DNA from: UBA685 sp049890115
Lineage (GTDB): Bacteria; Pseudomonadota; Alphaproteobacteria; Puniceispirillales; Puniceispirillaceae
Assembly (NCBI GenBank): GCA_049890115.1
Contig: JBMHCC010000049.1
Span: 1-60,175 of the forward strand
Direction: 5' to 3'
Length of the DNA stretch: 60,175 nucleotides
In this document: in pieces, positions 27,651-36,101 of the stretch
Numbering within the stretch: the first letter of the stretch is position 1
Layout of the letters: each line of letters starts with the position of its first letter
The notes under the pieces: generated by a model
Seen by the model: the letters and a program-made list of their open reading frames with translations, nothing else
The model's database searches: none
What the model was told of the DNA's origin: nothing
Translations under genes and position numbers: made by a program

Positions 27651-28829
27651 CTATATTCGACCAGGATTAAGGATAGCGTGAGGGTCAAAGGCATTTTGAA
27701 TACGCTTATTCAGATTAGCCAACATGTCAGGGATAGGCTCAAAAACAGCTATTTGTGAGCGCAGGCCAGTATCAGCACGAAGACATGTGGCATGTCCGCC
27801 GCCACAATCCGCAACCACTTGCCTTATCATCTTATGTGCCTCTGGAGTATCTGTATGAAGCCAAACCAGACCACCAGACCAATCTAGCATGGCTTTGCAG
27901 TCACATTTATCCTGAAGCTGCATGACCAAATCAGGTCCAGCAGTTGGCGCAAGAGATATACGCCAAATTTGACCTGTATCGATAAGCACTGGCGCACCAT
28001 CTCTGATTGACGCCCATAGCGCCCTGCTTTTGGCATCATCAAGGCTCTCAATCAGCCCATAAGGGGCAAGCATCTCTTGCAAACGTTCTGCCCTATCATT
28101 AACAGAGACAGCCACACCTTCTAGGCGAATAACAGCGATATCAAAAGAGGAGGATAAATCACCAACCCCGCGTGGCAAAACAGCTGATGCTGATGGCTCA
28201 TAAGGGCTCTGAAAGGCTTTTCGTGCTGCCTGCCCTGCTGTTGCTAAATCCTTGGCAGCGACAAGCAAGCTGATCGATGTTTCAGGTGCTGGCAAGACCT
28301 TCAATGTGATTTCATCCATAATCGCCAGCGTGCCAAATGACCCACATAGCAGCTTTGATAAATCATAGCCTGTCACATTCTTCACAACCTTTGAGCCAGA
28401 GCGAAAGGCGCTGCCTCTGCCTGAAACAGCTTCAAAGCCTAGCAGAAAATCCCTCGCTGCTCCTGCTGAGATACGCCGCGGCCCTGACAGATTTGTTGCC
28501 AGAATGCCGCCAATCGAACCATTATGTGGCTTGTTATAAAGATGGCTAATATGAGGCGCTTCAAAAGCAAGCATCTGGCCTTTTTCAGCGAGCGTCTTTT
28601 CAATCTCAGCTAATGGCGTGCCAGCATGGGCTGTGATAATCAGCTCTTCTGGCTCATAATCCATCACACCAGATAAGCCAGAGATATCAAGGCTATCAGC
28701 AATATTTGTGACTTGCCCAAAATCCTGTTTGGTAGCACAGCTAAAGACATTTAACGGTGTCTTATCTGCCAAGGCTTGATTGATAGCCCCGATAAGCTCT
28801 TGAAAATCAGTCACCTTATGATGGGTCAT
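27651..28829 (-). CDS. glcE: Glycolate oxidase FAD-binding subunit GlcE
   Basis: Second flavoprotein subunit of glycolate oxidase. The 392 residues have a VAO/PCMH-type FAD domain in the first half (ELIITAHAGTPLAEIEKTLAEKGQ, HNGSIGGILATNLSGPRRISAGAARDFLLG, SGSKVVKNVTGYDLSKLLCGSFGTLA) and a C-terminal cap ending in RIQNAFDPHAILNPGRI, the usual family ending. Its length is near the usual 350-400. It is encoded between glcD (46 bases upstream) and glcF (27 bases downstream). Its closeness to GlcD is at domain level only; the loss of part of the FAD domain distinguishes GlcE. Confidence 0.94.
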   Translation of the reverse strand: MTHHKVTDFQELIGAINQALADKTPLNVFSCATKQDFGQVTNIADSLDISGLSGVMDYEPEELIITAHAGTPLAEIEKTLAEKGQMLAFEAPHISHLYNKPHNGSIGGILATNLSGPRRISAGAARDFLLGFEAVSGRGSAFRSGSKVVKNVTGYDLSKLLCGSFGTLAIMDEITLKVLPAPETSISLLVAAKDLATAGQAARKAFQSPYEPSASAVLPRGVGDLSSSFDIAVIRLEGVAVSVNDRAERLQEMLAPYGLIESLDDAKSRALWASIRDGAPVLIDTGQIWRISLAPTAGPDLVMQLQDKCDCKAMLDWSGGLVWLHTDTPEAHKMIRQVVADCGGGHATCLRADTGLRSQIAVFEPIPDMLANLNKRIQNAFDPHAILNPGRI

Positions 28830-28875
28830 GAATAATACTCTTTATATTCTTTGCAGTTTTGATAATGGCACTGAC

Positions 28876-30363
28876 TTAGAAGCGCGGCAAATCAGGATGC
28901 GGGACATCACCTTTATGAACATGCATTCTGCCTAATTCTGCACAGCGATGAAGAACGGGAAACACCTTGCCAGGGTTCAGCAAATGCTGTGGGTCAAAGG
29001 CACATTTCACACGTTGCTGTTGTTTTAAATCTTCTTCGGTAAACATCTCTGGCATTAAATCACGCTTTTCAATACCTACACCATGTTCACCAGTTAGCAC
29101 ACCGCCAAGAGAAACACAGTTGCGCAAAATATCATTGCCAAATTCTTCAGCTCTTGCCAGCTCACCAGGCTGGTTCGCATCAAATAAAATCAGCGGGTGT
29201 AGATTACCGTCACCAGCATGGAAGACATTGGCAACACGCAAACCATATTTCTGGCTCATAGATGCCATTCTGGTTAGCATTTCAGGTAATGCTTTGCGCG
29301 GAATTGTGCCATCCATACAAAGATAATCTGGGGAAATTCGGCCAACAGCTGGAAAGGCTGATTTACGCCCTGCCCAAAATTGATTGCGCTCTTCTTCGCT
29401 ATGGCTGAGGCGCAAAGATGATGCCCCTGACTGCTTTACAATATCGCCAACACGCTCTAGCAGGAAATCGACCTCTATTTCAGGCCCATCAAGCTCGACA
29501 ATCAATAAAGCAGCGGCATCTCTTGGATAGCCAGCACCAACAAAATCTTCAGCAGCATTAATAGCTGGTGCATCCATCATCTCCATGCCAGCAGGAATGA
29601 TACCAGCAGCAATAACATTGCTCACAGCTTGACCAGCTTCTTGTGCTGATTCAAAACCAACCAGCATTGCACGCTGCGTTGCAGGCTTTTTCAAAATCCG
29701 AACCGTTACCTCAGTGACAACACCAAGCAGGCCCTCAGAACCAGTCATCAGCCCTAAAATATCAAATGTACCAGAATCAAGATGCTTGCCGCCAAGGCGC
29801 ATAATCTCGCCATCCATTGTGACAATTTCAATGCCAAGCACATTATTCGTGGTCAAACCATATTTCAGGCAATGCACACCACCAGAATTTTCAGCAATAT
29901 TACCACCGATTGAACAAGCTATCTGGCTTGACGGGTCTGGCGCGTAATAAAAGCCTTCATCTTGAACCGCATGGGTAATACCAAGATTGGTTACACCAGG
30001 CTGTGCCACCACACAGCGATTTTCAAAATCAATCTCAGTTATCTGATTAAACTTCCCAAGCCCTAGCAGCACCCCATCTGCCAGAGGAATAGCACCGCCA
30101 GATAGAGATGTACCAGCACCACGTGGCACGACTTTAACACCCTCATCACGGCACCATTTCAAAATAGCCGCCACCTGCTCTGTTGTTTCTGGCAAAACCA
30201 CAACCAAAGGCTTCTGACGATACGCTGATAAGCCATCAGAATCATAAGCTTTCATCGATGCTTCAGAATCAATCACACATTCATTAGGCACAAGCCCACG
30301 CAAGCCAGCCACAATCGCATCGCGGCGCGCGATAATATCGGTATCCGCTTGAGGCATCTGCAT
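28876..30363 (-). CDS. glcD: Glycolate oxidase catalytic subunit GlcD
   Basis: FAD-linked oxidation of glycolate (and D-lactate) to the 2-oxoacid, feeding electrons to the respiratory chain. The 495 residues have the PCMH FAD-binding fold with VKVVPRGAGTSLSGGAIPLADGVLLGL, YAPDPSSQIACSIGGNIAENSGG and GSEGLLGVVTEVTVRI, and the C-terminal FAD-oxidase domain with NVFHAGDGNLHPLILFD, GVLTGEHGVGIEKRD and FDPQHLLNPGKVFP. A TAGGAG stands 7 bases before the ATG. It leads glcDEF behind a putative promoter with two palindromes upstream. Glycolate is a common phytoplankton exudate, which fits a marine heterotroph (inference). Confidence 0.96.
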   Translation of the reverse strand: MQMPQADTDIIARRDAIVAGLRGLVPNECVIDSEASMKAYDSDGLSAYRQKPLVVVLPETTEQVAAILKWCRDEGVKVVPRGAGTSLSGGAIPLADGVLLGLGKFNQITEIDFENRCVVAQPGVTNLGITHAVQDEGFYYAPDPSSQIACSIGGNIAENSGGVHCLKYGLTTNNVLGIEIVTMDGEIMRLGGKHLDSGTFDILGLMTGSEGLLGVVTEVTVRILKKPATQRAMLVGFESAQEAGQAVSNVIAAGIIPAGMEMMDAPAINAAEDFVGAGYPRDAAALLIVELDGPEIEVDFLLERVGDIVKQSGASSLRLSHSEEERNQFWAGRKSAFPAVGRISPDYLCMDGTIPRKALPEMLTRMASMSQKYGLRVANVFHAGDGNLHPLILFDANQPGELARAEEFGNDILRNCVSLGGVLTGEHGVGIEKRDLMPEMFTEEDLKQQQRVKCAFDPQHLLNPGKVFPVLHRCAELGRMHVHKGDVPHPDLPRF

Positions 30364-30405
30364 ATCAGATCTCCTAATCCTATAAGCCTGTTCCCATATT
30401 CATCT

Positions 30406-30434
30406 ATGATATAGTGCAAGATATCCCATGTCGA
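30406..30434 (-). promoter_or_regulatory. Putative sigma-70 promoter of glcDEF
   Basis: On the minus strand TCGACA (30434-30429), a 17-base spacer and TATCAT (30411-30406) each match the consensus at five of six bases. The start would be near 30399, about 36 bases before the glcD ATG. Confidence 0.55.
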
Positions 30435-30462
30435 CAGTCGGTTATCCAGAATTTGGAAAAGC

Positions 30463-30479
30463 TTTCCACAAAGTGGAAA
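30463..30479. promoter_or_regulatory. Perfect palindrome upstream of glcD, possible operator
   Basis: TTTCCAC-AAA-GTGGAAA is a perfect inverted repeat with a 3-base centre, 29 bases upstream of the -35. A second overlapping symmetry, GGAAA-AGC-TTTCC, shares its left arm. This spacing suits an activator such as a GntR/LysR-type regulator, but no regulator gene is nearby. Confidence 0.35.
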
Positions 30480-30493
30480 TCATAAATCAACGC

Positions 30494-30521
30494 ATAAAAA
30501 AACCGGCTAAAAAACCGGTTT
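30494..30521 (-). terminator. Intrinsic terminator after rpmJ
   Basis: The minus strand forms a 7-bp stem AAACCGG/CCGGTTT with an 8-base loop followed by a run of T (30500-30494). It ends rpmJ before the glcD promoter region. Confidence 0.8.
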
Positions 30522-30549
30522 ATTTACCTGATTATTGAGATTAACAAGC

Positions 30550-30675
30550 TTAACCCTGGCGAGCCTTTAGGCGCGGGTTTTTCTTGTTGATCACATATAG
30601 GCGACCTTTGCGGCGGATAACCTGACAGTTACGGTCACGTGATTTCAGTGTTTTCAAAGAGCTAGCGACTTTCAT
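30550..30675 (-). CDS. rpmJ: Ribosomal protein L36 (bL36), zinc-less type
   Basis: Smallest large-subunit ribosomal protein; binds 23S rRNA. Translation of the minus strand gives 41 residues: MKVASSLKTLKSRDRNCQVI, then RRKGRLYVINKKNPRLKARQG. The alphaproteobacterial L36 pattern (KSLK..R.R.CQVVRRKGR.YVINK.NPRFKARQG) is obvious. Only one Cys is present, at position 17, so the CxxC...C...H zinc ribbon of the C+ form is absent. The start ATG at 30675 is the only suitable one. It stands alone between msrA and glcD with its own terminator, away from the ribosomal protein clusters, as is common for this form. Confidence 0.97.
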   Translation of the reverse strand: MKVASSLKTLKSRDRNCQVIRRKGRLYVINKKNPRLKARQG

Positions 30676-30789
30676 GGCGCGCCTCATACATAATTCGTTT
30701 CATTGAGCGCAGAACATAGCCAGATGTGATGCACAGGTCAAGCGCGAATTAAGGGAAATTATGCCTTTTCGATTTCCCCAGCTTTTTGC

Positions 30790-31446
30790 TTAGCTATTAG
30801 TTATCTGCTCTTTATCAAAAGACACCCCGCATCCCTGCAATCCACAATAGCCATTTGGCACCTTATGCAAATATTGCTGATGCTCATCTTCGGCATAATA
30901 GAAGGTAACATCATGGCGGATTTCGGTTGTAATTGCGCCTCTGCCAGCCTGTGCGAGCGCTAATCCATAATGTTTGGCACTATCAGCTATGATTGCTTGA
31001 TCTTCCTCATCGCTAGAATAAATGACAGAGCGATATTGCGTACCTGTATCATTACCTTGTCTATTGCCTTGAGTCGGGTCATGTTCTTGCCAAAAAACAG
31101 CCAGCAGATCCATCAGGCTAACAGTTTCTGGGTCATAAATGACGCGCACCACCTCGCTATGGCCGGTGCGACCTGAACAGACTTCCTGATAGGTAGGGTT
31201 AGGCGTTAATCCGCCAGCATAGCCAACAGCTGTTACAAACACACCTTCTATTTGCCAGAATAAACGCTCTGCCCCCCAAAAACATCCCATACCAAGAACG
31301 ATTTCTTTCAGCCCATCTGGAAAAGGCGGCGCAAGATCTCTTCGCGATACGGCATGAACGCGCGGTTGCATAATAGCTGTTTCACGACCTGGCAATGCCT
31401 CTGCCATATCTGGCAGACGTGATTTAAATGGATTTGCAAAGAACAT
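30790..31446 (-). CDS. msrA: Peptide-methionine (S)-S-oxide reductase MsrA
   Basis: Repairs methionine-S-sulfoxide in proteins, with thioredoxin as reductant. The 218 residues include an N-terminal extension of about 50 residues (ALPGRETAIMQPRVHAV) like that of E. coli MsrA (212 residues). The catalytic motif GMGCFWGAERLFW follows, then YAGGLTPNPTYQEVCSGRTGHSEVV, HDPTQGNRQGNDTGTQYRS and YAEDEHQQYLHKVPNGYCG. Resolving cysteines are likely in NGYCGLQGCGVSFD, where the second Cys lies closer to the first than in E. coli. No signal peptide is evident, so it is probably cytoplasmic. Start by ATG 31446 with GAGAACCTCTT upstream. Confidence 0.95.
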   Translation of the reverse strand: MFFANPFKSRLPDMAEALPGRETAIMQPRVHAVSRRDLAPPFPDGLKEIVLGMGCFWGAERLFWQIEGVFVTAVGYAGGLTPNPTYQEVCSGRTGHSEVVRVIYDPETVSLMDLLAVFWQEHDPTQGNRQGNDTGTQYRSVIYSSDEEDQAIIADSAKHYGLALAQAGRGAITTEIRHDVTFYYAEDEHQQYLHKVPNGYCGLQGCGVSFDKEQITNS

Positions 31447-31558
31447 AAGAGGTTCTCCCTCGCCTGATGGCTTTTATCAGCCGTGATGAAACAGCCAGCA
31501 ACATTATCCCATTATTATTATAGATGGGGTTTGGCATGCTGTGAGGCAAGGGGTATTG

Positions 31559-32755
31559 TTATTTTGCCAGAACAGCGATGCCTGGCAAATCTTTACCTTC
31601 CAACCATTCCAAAAAAGCACCGCCGGCCAATGACAAATAGGTGAAATCATCAGAAACACCAGCGACATTCAACGCGGCAACCGTATCACCACCGCCAGCA
31701 ACTGAAACCAAATCCCCTGATTTTGTGCGCTCTGCTGCTGCTTGCGCCAAAGCAACTGTGCCCTTGTCAAAAGGCGGTATTTCAAAGGCACCCATCGGAC
31801 CATTCCATAGAACGGTTTTCGCATCTGCGAGGGCTGCGACGGCTTGAGCAATAGATTGCGGGCCAATATCAAGCATCATTTCTTTGTCATCAAGAGCGTC
31901 ATTATCAATTGCGCGATATGCAGCATCTTTTGCAAATTCTGTGGCTGCCAGACCATCAACAGGCAAAATAAGCTGGCAATTTGCTGCTTTTGCAGCTGCC
32001 ATAATCTGGCGCGCTGTATCAAATAGTTGCGGTTCAGACAAGGATGATTTCATATCAACACCCATTGCCCCTAAAAAGCTATTTGCCATACCGCCACCCA
32101 AAATCAACGCATCTGTTTTGGCAACTAGATTTTCCAAGACAGCCAATTTGGTCGACACTTTGGCGCCGCCTACCACAGCCACAACGGGGCGTTTTGGTGT
32201 TTCAAGCGCTGCCTGCAAGGCCTGTAATTCTGCTCCTAAAGCATCCCCAGCAAAGGCAGGTAAATAGCGTGCCAGACCAGCTGTTGATGCATGTGCGCGA
32301 TGAGCCGCTGAAAAGGCATCTGCGATAAAGACATCTCCGAGCGCTGCTAATGATTTGGTAAATTCAGCATCATTTGCTTCTTCACCTGCCCAGAAACGGA
32401 TATTTTCCGCCATTGCTAGCGATCCGTCTGACATCTGGTCAATCTGCTGTTTGGCATCCTGCGAGAGAACATCTTTGATAAGCGGCACAGGCATTGCCAA
32501 TAAGCGCGAGAGATGAGCTGCAATAGGCGCTAGGGATAAGCTGTCTGTCACGCTCCCTTTTGGCCGCCCTAAATGGCTAATCAGCACAGGGCGTGCCCCT
32601 TGTGCCAAAAGGCGCCGCAAGCCAGGCAAAACACGCCTAATTCTTGTATCATCTGAAATTTTGCCATCTTGAATCGGTACATTAAAGTCTACACGCACCA
32701 GACATGTCTTGGCACCGAAATCATGATCTTTGGCAAAGGCAAATTGCGCCGTCAT
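31559..32755 (-). CDS. pgk: Phosphoglycerate kinase
   Basis: Makes ATP from 1,3-bisphosphoglycerate in glycolysis and runs in reverse in gluconeogenesis; cytoplasmic monomer. The 398 residues show CLVRVDFNVPIQDGKISDDTRI, PVLISHLGRPKG, ENIRFWAGEEANDAEFTK, DAFSAAHRAHAST, PVVAVVGGAKVSTKLAVLENL, LILGGGMANSFL, VLWNGPMGAFE and VAGGGDTVAAL in family order. It starts at ATG 32755. It is not clustered here with gap, tkt or fba as in many alphaproteobacteria. A weak CCCAT/ATGGG hairpin follows at about 31510-31530, but it is not a convincing terminator. Confidence 0.97.
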   Translation of the reverse strand: MTAQFAFAKDHDFGAKTCLVRVDFNVPIQDGKISDDTRIRRVLPGLRRLLAQGARPVLISHLGRPKGSVTDSLSLAPIAAHLSRLLAMPVPLIKDVLSQDAKQQIDQMSDGSLAMAENIRFWAGEEANDAEFTKSLAALGDVFIADAFSAAHRAHASTAGLARYLPAFAGDALGAELQALQAALETPKRPVVAVVGGAKVSTKLAVLENLVAKTDALILGGGMANSFLGAMGVDMKSSLSEPQLFDTARQIMAAAKAANCQLILPVDGLAATEFAKDAAYRAIDNDALDDKEMMLDIGPQSIAQAVAALADAKTVLWNGPMGAFEIPPFDKGTVALAQAAAERTKSGDLVSVAGGGDTVAALNVAGVSDDFTYLSLAGGAFLEWLEGKDLPGIAVLAK

Positions 32756-32955
32756 GGCAAAACTCCATCATACAAAATAGCTTTAACTCGCATTCTTTTA
32801 TGCGGCGCAATGATAACAGCTTGCCATGATTTTTTCACGTAAATGTTCATTTTTTATCTATCAAAATTATTTTCAATCAAAAGGGTGGAAATATCACCAA
32901 GGCTATGCCACTCTTTGACCTCTTCTGGGACTGCATAAAAAATTAGAGGGTTACC

Positions 32956-33381
32956 ATGACTAACAAGATACCGCCATTTCACCTTGCTTTTGCTGTGACA
33001 GACCTTGCCAAAACAGAAAGTTTCTTCACTGAGCTACTAGGGTGCGACACAGGCAGGCGGGCTGAGCGTTGGATTGATTTCGATTTTTTCGGGCATCAGA
33101 TAACAGCGCATTTAGTCGATAGTGATTTACCAAATGCTGAGACAAATCCAGTTGATGGTGAAAAAGTGCCATCCCGCCATTTTGGTGCTATCTTGCAATG
33201 GGATGACTGGCAGACTCTGTCACAAAGGCTACAAAAAGCTGACATTGATTTTTTGATTGAGCCACAAATCCGATTTGCTGGCGAAGTCGGTGAACAGGCC
33301 ACAATGTTCTTCCGCGATCCATCAGGCAATGCGATGGAATTTAAAGCCTTTAAAGATGAGGCTATGATTTTCGCCAAATAG
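32956..33381 (+). CDS. VOC-superfamily (glyoxalase/dioxygenase fold) protein, substrate unknown
   Basis: A 141-residue single-module protein of the vicinal oxygen chelate fold. It opens with FHLAFAVTDLAKTESFFTELLGCDTGRR and ends with FFRDPSGNAMEFKAFKDEAMIF, the usual beta-alpha-beta-beta-beta signature in which a His near the start and a Glu near the end may bind metal. The text resembles a family that is often annotated only as VOC or dioxygenase family protein. A GAGGG lies 5-6 bases before the ATG. It stands 48 bases before azlC in the same direction, without an obvious link in function. Confidence 0.8.
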   Translation: MTNKIPPFHLAFAVTDLAKTESFFTELLGCDTGRRAERWIDFDFFGHQITAHLVDSDLPNAETNPVDGEKVPSRHFGAILQWDDWQTLSQRLQKADIDFLIEPQIRFAGEVGEQATMFFRDPSGNAMEFKAFKDEAMIFAK

Positions 33382-33429
33382 AGCAGCAAAAAACCTAGCA
33401 CTGCATAAATGGCATCATAATAGGGCATC

Positions 33430-34137
33430 ATGATGAGATGGCAGGAATTTAAAAGCGGCGTTGCACAACAACTGCCCTTACAAATTGGTGTGGTGCCCTT
33501 TGGCATGGTCTTTGGGATCTTGGGCCTTGATAGTGGCATGACAGCTTGGCAAACCATGCTGCTATCCTCAATCTTATTTGCTGGCACATCACAGATTGTC
33601 TTTGCGCAACTTGTCGCAATCGCTGCACCGCCTGCCATTTTTATCAGCTCTGTTGCTGCCCTCAATGCCCGCCACATGCTCTATTCAGCTTCAATGGCTG
33701 ATTACTTGCGTCATTTGCCACTGCGTTGGCGGCTCATTCTGGCTTATCTATTAACTGATGAAGCTTATGCAGTTTCCATCATCCGCTATCAGGAAAAGCC
33801 AGCTAACCAGATGATGCATTATCACCTGCTTGGTAGTGGGCTGACCTTATGGCTGTTATGGCAAATCGCAACAGCAACAGGCATTCTAGCTGGTCAATCA
33901 ATTCCAGCATCCTTAGAGCTTGGCTTTGCCATCCCGCTAATTTTCATGGCAATTATTATCCCTCTTATCAAATCAAAAATAGAGATAAATGCCATTCTGG
34001 TAGCTGGTGTTGTTGTGATCACATGCCAGCATTTACCCTATAATTCATGGCTTATCCTTGCAGCGATAACAGGCGTGGCAGCTGGCACGATTACCTATCT
34101 TCTCAGCCCCTCCTCTGACAAGGTTTCACCGTCATGA
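33430..34137 (+). CDS. azlC: AzlC-family branched-chain amino acid exporter, large subunit
   Basis: Inner-membrane partner of AzlD; relatives (AzlCD, BrnFE, YgaZH) export valine, leucine, isoleucine or methionine. The 235 residues are hydrophobic with several membrane segments and family signatures: LPLQIGVVPFGMVFGILGLDSGM, LFAGTSQIVFAQL, AALNARHMLYSASMADYLRHLP and YLLTDEAYAVSI. The AzlC stop overlaps the AzlD start by 4 bases (ATGA), indicating coupling. It may act as an overflow valve for the ilvBHC products encoded 18 kb away, but there is no direct evidence. Confidence 0.9.
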   Translation: MMRWQEFKSGVAQQLPLQIGVVPFGMVFGILGLDSGMTAWQTMLLSSILFAGTSQIVFAQLVAIAAPPAIFISSVAALNARHMLYSASMADYLRHLPLRWRLILAYLLTDEAYAVSIIRYQEKPANQMMHYHLLGSGLTLWLLWQIATATGILAGQSIPASLELGFAIPLIFMAIIIPLIKSKIEINAILVAGVVVITCQHLPYNSWLILAAITGVAAGTITYLLSPSSDKVSPS

Positions 34138-34445
34138 TTTGGTGGCTGATGATTATTTCAGGCATGATCACCTTTACAATGCGTTTTATATTTTTAACGC
34201 CGATTATGCCGCAAAAACTGCCTCATTGGGCAGAGCGCGCCATGCGTCTTGTACCGGTATCGGTATTATCAACCATCATTCTTGCTGAGATATTAATTAT
34301 TGATGGCGCATTGGCACCTATCGAAAATAATCCACGTCTGATAGCAGCAGCTCTGGCAGCTATTATCGTTATGGTCACAAAATCAGTTGCGCTGACTATT
34401 ATTGGCGGGCTTAGCCTGTTATGGGTTTTGACCTTATTTTCTTGA
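34134..34445 (+). CDS. azlD: AzlD-family branched-chain amino acid exporter, small subunit
   Basis: Small membrane partner of AzlC. The 103 residues have about four hydrophobic segments and the family pattern GMITFTMRFIFLTP, PHWAERAMRLVPVSVLSTIILAEIL and KSVALTIIGGLSLLW. The start overlaps the azlC stop by 4 bases. At its 3' end it overlaps the convergent exporter gene (34411-35316) by 35 bases, so the last 11 codons are read on both strands, and no terminator lies between them. Confidence 0.88.
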   Translation: MIWWLMIISGMITFTMRFIFLTPIMPQKLPHWAERAMRLVPVSVLSTIILAEILIIDGALAPIENNPRLIAAALAAIIVMVTKSVALTIIGGLSLLWVLTLFS

Positions 34446-35316
34446 GAATGCGGCCATCTAATAGCATAAGACCAACAGCGATAATCACAAATCCTACGAT
34501 ATCAGATAGGCTAATAAATTGTTGCAAAAAGAGCGCATCAAGCACGACAGCAAAAACAGGCACAATAATGGTCACAAGCATCAGATGTGATGCCCCTGCC
34601 AGTGCCAAAATCTGAAAATAAAGCAAATAGGCAAAGCCAGTGCCAATCACCCCTAGGCCTGTAAAAACGCCAATTAATGACCAGCTAATGGTAATAGATG
34701 GCACGCCCTCAATAACCAGCATGAAAGGTATCATGATAATAGTGGCACAAAGCAATGTCCCACAGGCTATTTCATCAGACCGAAACTGTGCCAGACGTAA
34801 CTTCCCCCAGACAGAGGCAAGCGCATAAAATAATGTTGCCACCACTACAGCTAGCTGGCCAAGTGATGATGGATTAAGGCTGCGTAACTCAGCAGGCCCA
34901 ACCACAGCTATCACGCCGCAAATACCAATAAGAACCCCCAAAAAACGATGCCAATTTAATCGCTCATCAGCGATAAAGATAGCTGCTGCAATCACCCCGA
35001 AAAAGGCAGTATTCGCATTAATAATAGATGCCATCCCGCCTGTAATAGAGATTTGTCCATAAGAGATAAGCGTAAAGGGAAGGACATTATTCAAAAATCC
35101 CATCACAAAAACACCAAACCAAAATGAGAATGATTTAGGCAAACGGCGCAAGCGCATCATCAAGATGATGGCAAGCGTCAGCCCGCCAACCAGCACCCTG
35201 AAAAACACCAATGTGACAGGCCCCATTGCCAACAGCGCCAATTCAATGAATAAAAAAGAAGCGCCCCAGATAAAGGATAACAGGCCCAAAAGCGCCCAAG
35301 CTTTAGCTGATACCAT
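34411..35316 (-). CDS. DMT-superfamily (EamA) exporter, substrate unknown
   Basis: A 301-residue inner-membrane protein made of two EamA repeats (about 8-140 and 152-288), giving ten predicted membrane spans: LLGLLSFIWGASFLFIELAL, VLVGGLTLAII, IINANTAFFGVIAAAIFIADERLNWHRFLGVLIGICGVIAVVG, then GTGFAYLLYFQILALAGAS and FGVVI-type ends. The family exports amino acids, metabolites or drugs, and substrates cannot be read from sequence. AAGGAGG stands 8 bases before the ATG. It is the third gene of a minus-strand run after the pterin dehydratase and the TauE/SafE permease, and it overlaps azlD at the 3' end. Confidence 0.87.
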   Translation of the reverse strand: MVSAKAWALLGLLSFIWGASFLFIELALLAMGPVTLVFFRVLVGGLTLAIILMMRLRRLPKSFSFWFGVFVMGFLNNVLPFTLISYGQISITGGMASIINANTAFFGVIAAAIFIADERLNWHRFLGVLIGICGVIAVVGPAELRSLNPSSLGQLAVVVATLFYALASVWGKLRLAQFRSDEIACGTLLCATIIMIPFMLVIEGVPSITISWSLIGVFTGLGVIGTGFAYLLYFQILALAGASHLMLVTIIVPVFAVVLDALFLQQFISLSDIVGFVIIAVGLMLLDGRILKKIRSKPITG

Positions 35317-35348
35317 TTCAGCAGCCTCCTTTTATATGAGCTGATGCC

Positions 35349-36101
35349 TTAAGCACCCTGCCAGACAACAAACACCATCCTAAGGCCAATAGCCAGAAAA
35401 AACCAGAGCAGGATTTTTCGGAATAACACCTCTGCAATTTTACCTCGTAAAAACTCACCGATTGAAAAGCCAATTAAAGCAGCCATAACAGCCGCAATCG
35501 CTGGCAGAATAATTTTCGTTGTCACAATGCCTGTTGCGATATAACCAAAACCAAGCGGCACGCTGCCAACCAGAAGTAAAAAACCAGATGCATCAACAAA
35601 TTCTTTTTTGCTTAAATTTCGTGATAATAAATACATCACAAGTGGCACTGCCCACATAGAGGTCAAAGCACCCATAATGCCAGCCATTGCGCCAAAACAT
35701 AGCTGCCACCTCGTATCATGCTTGGCTGATAAAGCAAACGGGCGTTGAAAGAGGTTAAATAACGCAAATAAAATAACCGTTAATGCGACAAAGAGCTGCA
35801 GAGATGACAGGCTAAGGCTGGCTGTCACATAAGAAAAGGCAAAAATTGTAACCGATAAAGACAGCGCAAATGGAGCATAGATACGAGTGAGGGATATTGG
35901 ATTATCAGCTCTGGCAAATTGCCAAATATTCACAAATAACATAGGCACAAGATTTAATGCCAATGCCTGAAATGGTGAGACAAATAATGTCAGCAACGTA
36001 ATAGCTGTTGTTGGCAGCCCAAGACCTAGCAAGCCTTTTATCGTGCCAGCAATCAGATAAATGCCAGCTGCCAAAAGCCATAAATCATCAGCCCCACTCA
36101 T
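35349..36101 (-). CDS. TauE/SafE (TSUP) family membrane permease
   Basis: A 250-residue membrane protein of the sulfite exporter TauE/SafE family. It has about eight hydrophobic segments, an opening GADDLWLLAAGIYLIAGTIKGLLGLGLPTTAI and a second related half with CFGAMAGIMGALTSMWAVPLVMYLLSR, the usual internal duplication. Members move sulfite, sulfoacetate or other organic anions. With Xsc and sulfite reductase encoded in the same window, sulfite or a sulfonate is an attractive guess, but those genes are 14 kb away. The start overlaps the pterin dehydratase stop by 4 bases. Confidence 0.85.
   Translation of the reverse strand: MSGADDLWLLAAGIYLIAGTIKGLLGLGLPTTAITLLTLFVSPFQALALNLVPMLFVNIWQFARADNPISLTRIYAPFALSLSVTIFAFSYVTASLSLSSLQLFVALTVILFALFNLFQRPFALSAKHDTRWQLCFGAMAGIMGALTSMWAVPLVMYLLSRNLSKKEFVDASGFLLLVGSVPLGFGYIATGIVTTKIILPAIAAVMAALIGFSIGEFLRGKIAEVLFRKILLWFFLAIGLRMVFVVWQGA

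Noticed and set aside
31505..31535. CCCAT/ATGGG hairpin near the pgk 3' side as a terminator
   Set aside because: Only 5 bp with a long AT loop and no convincing T-run.
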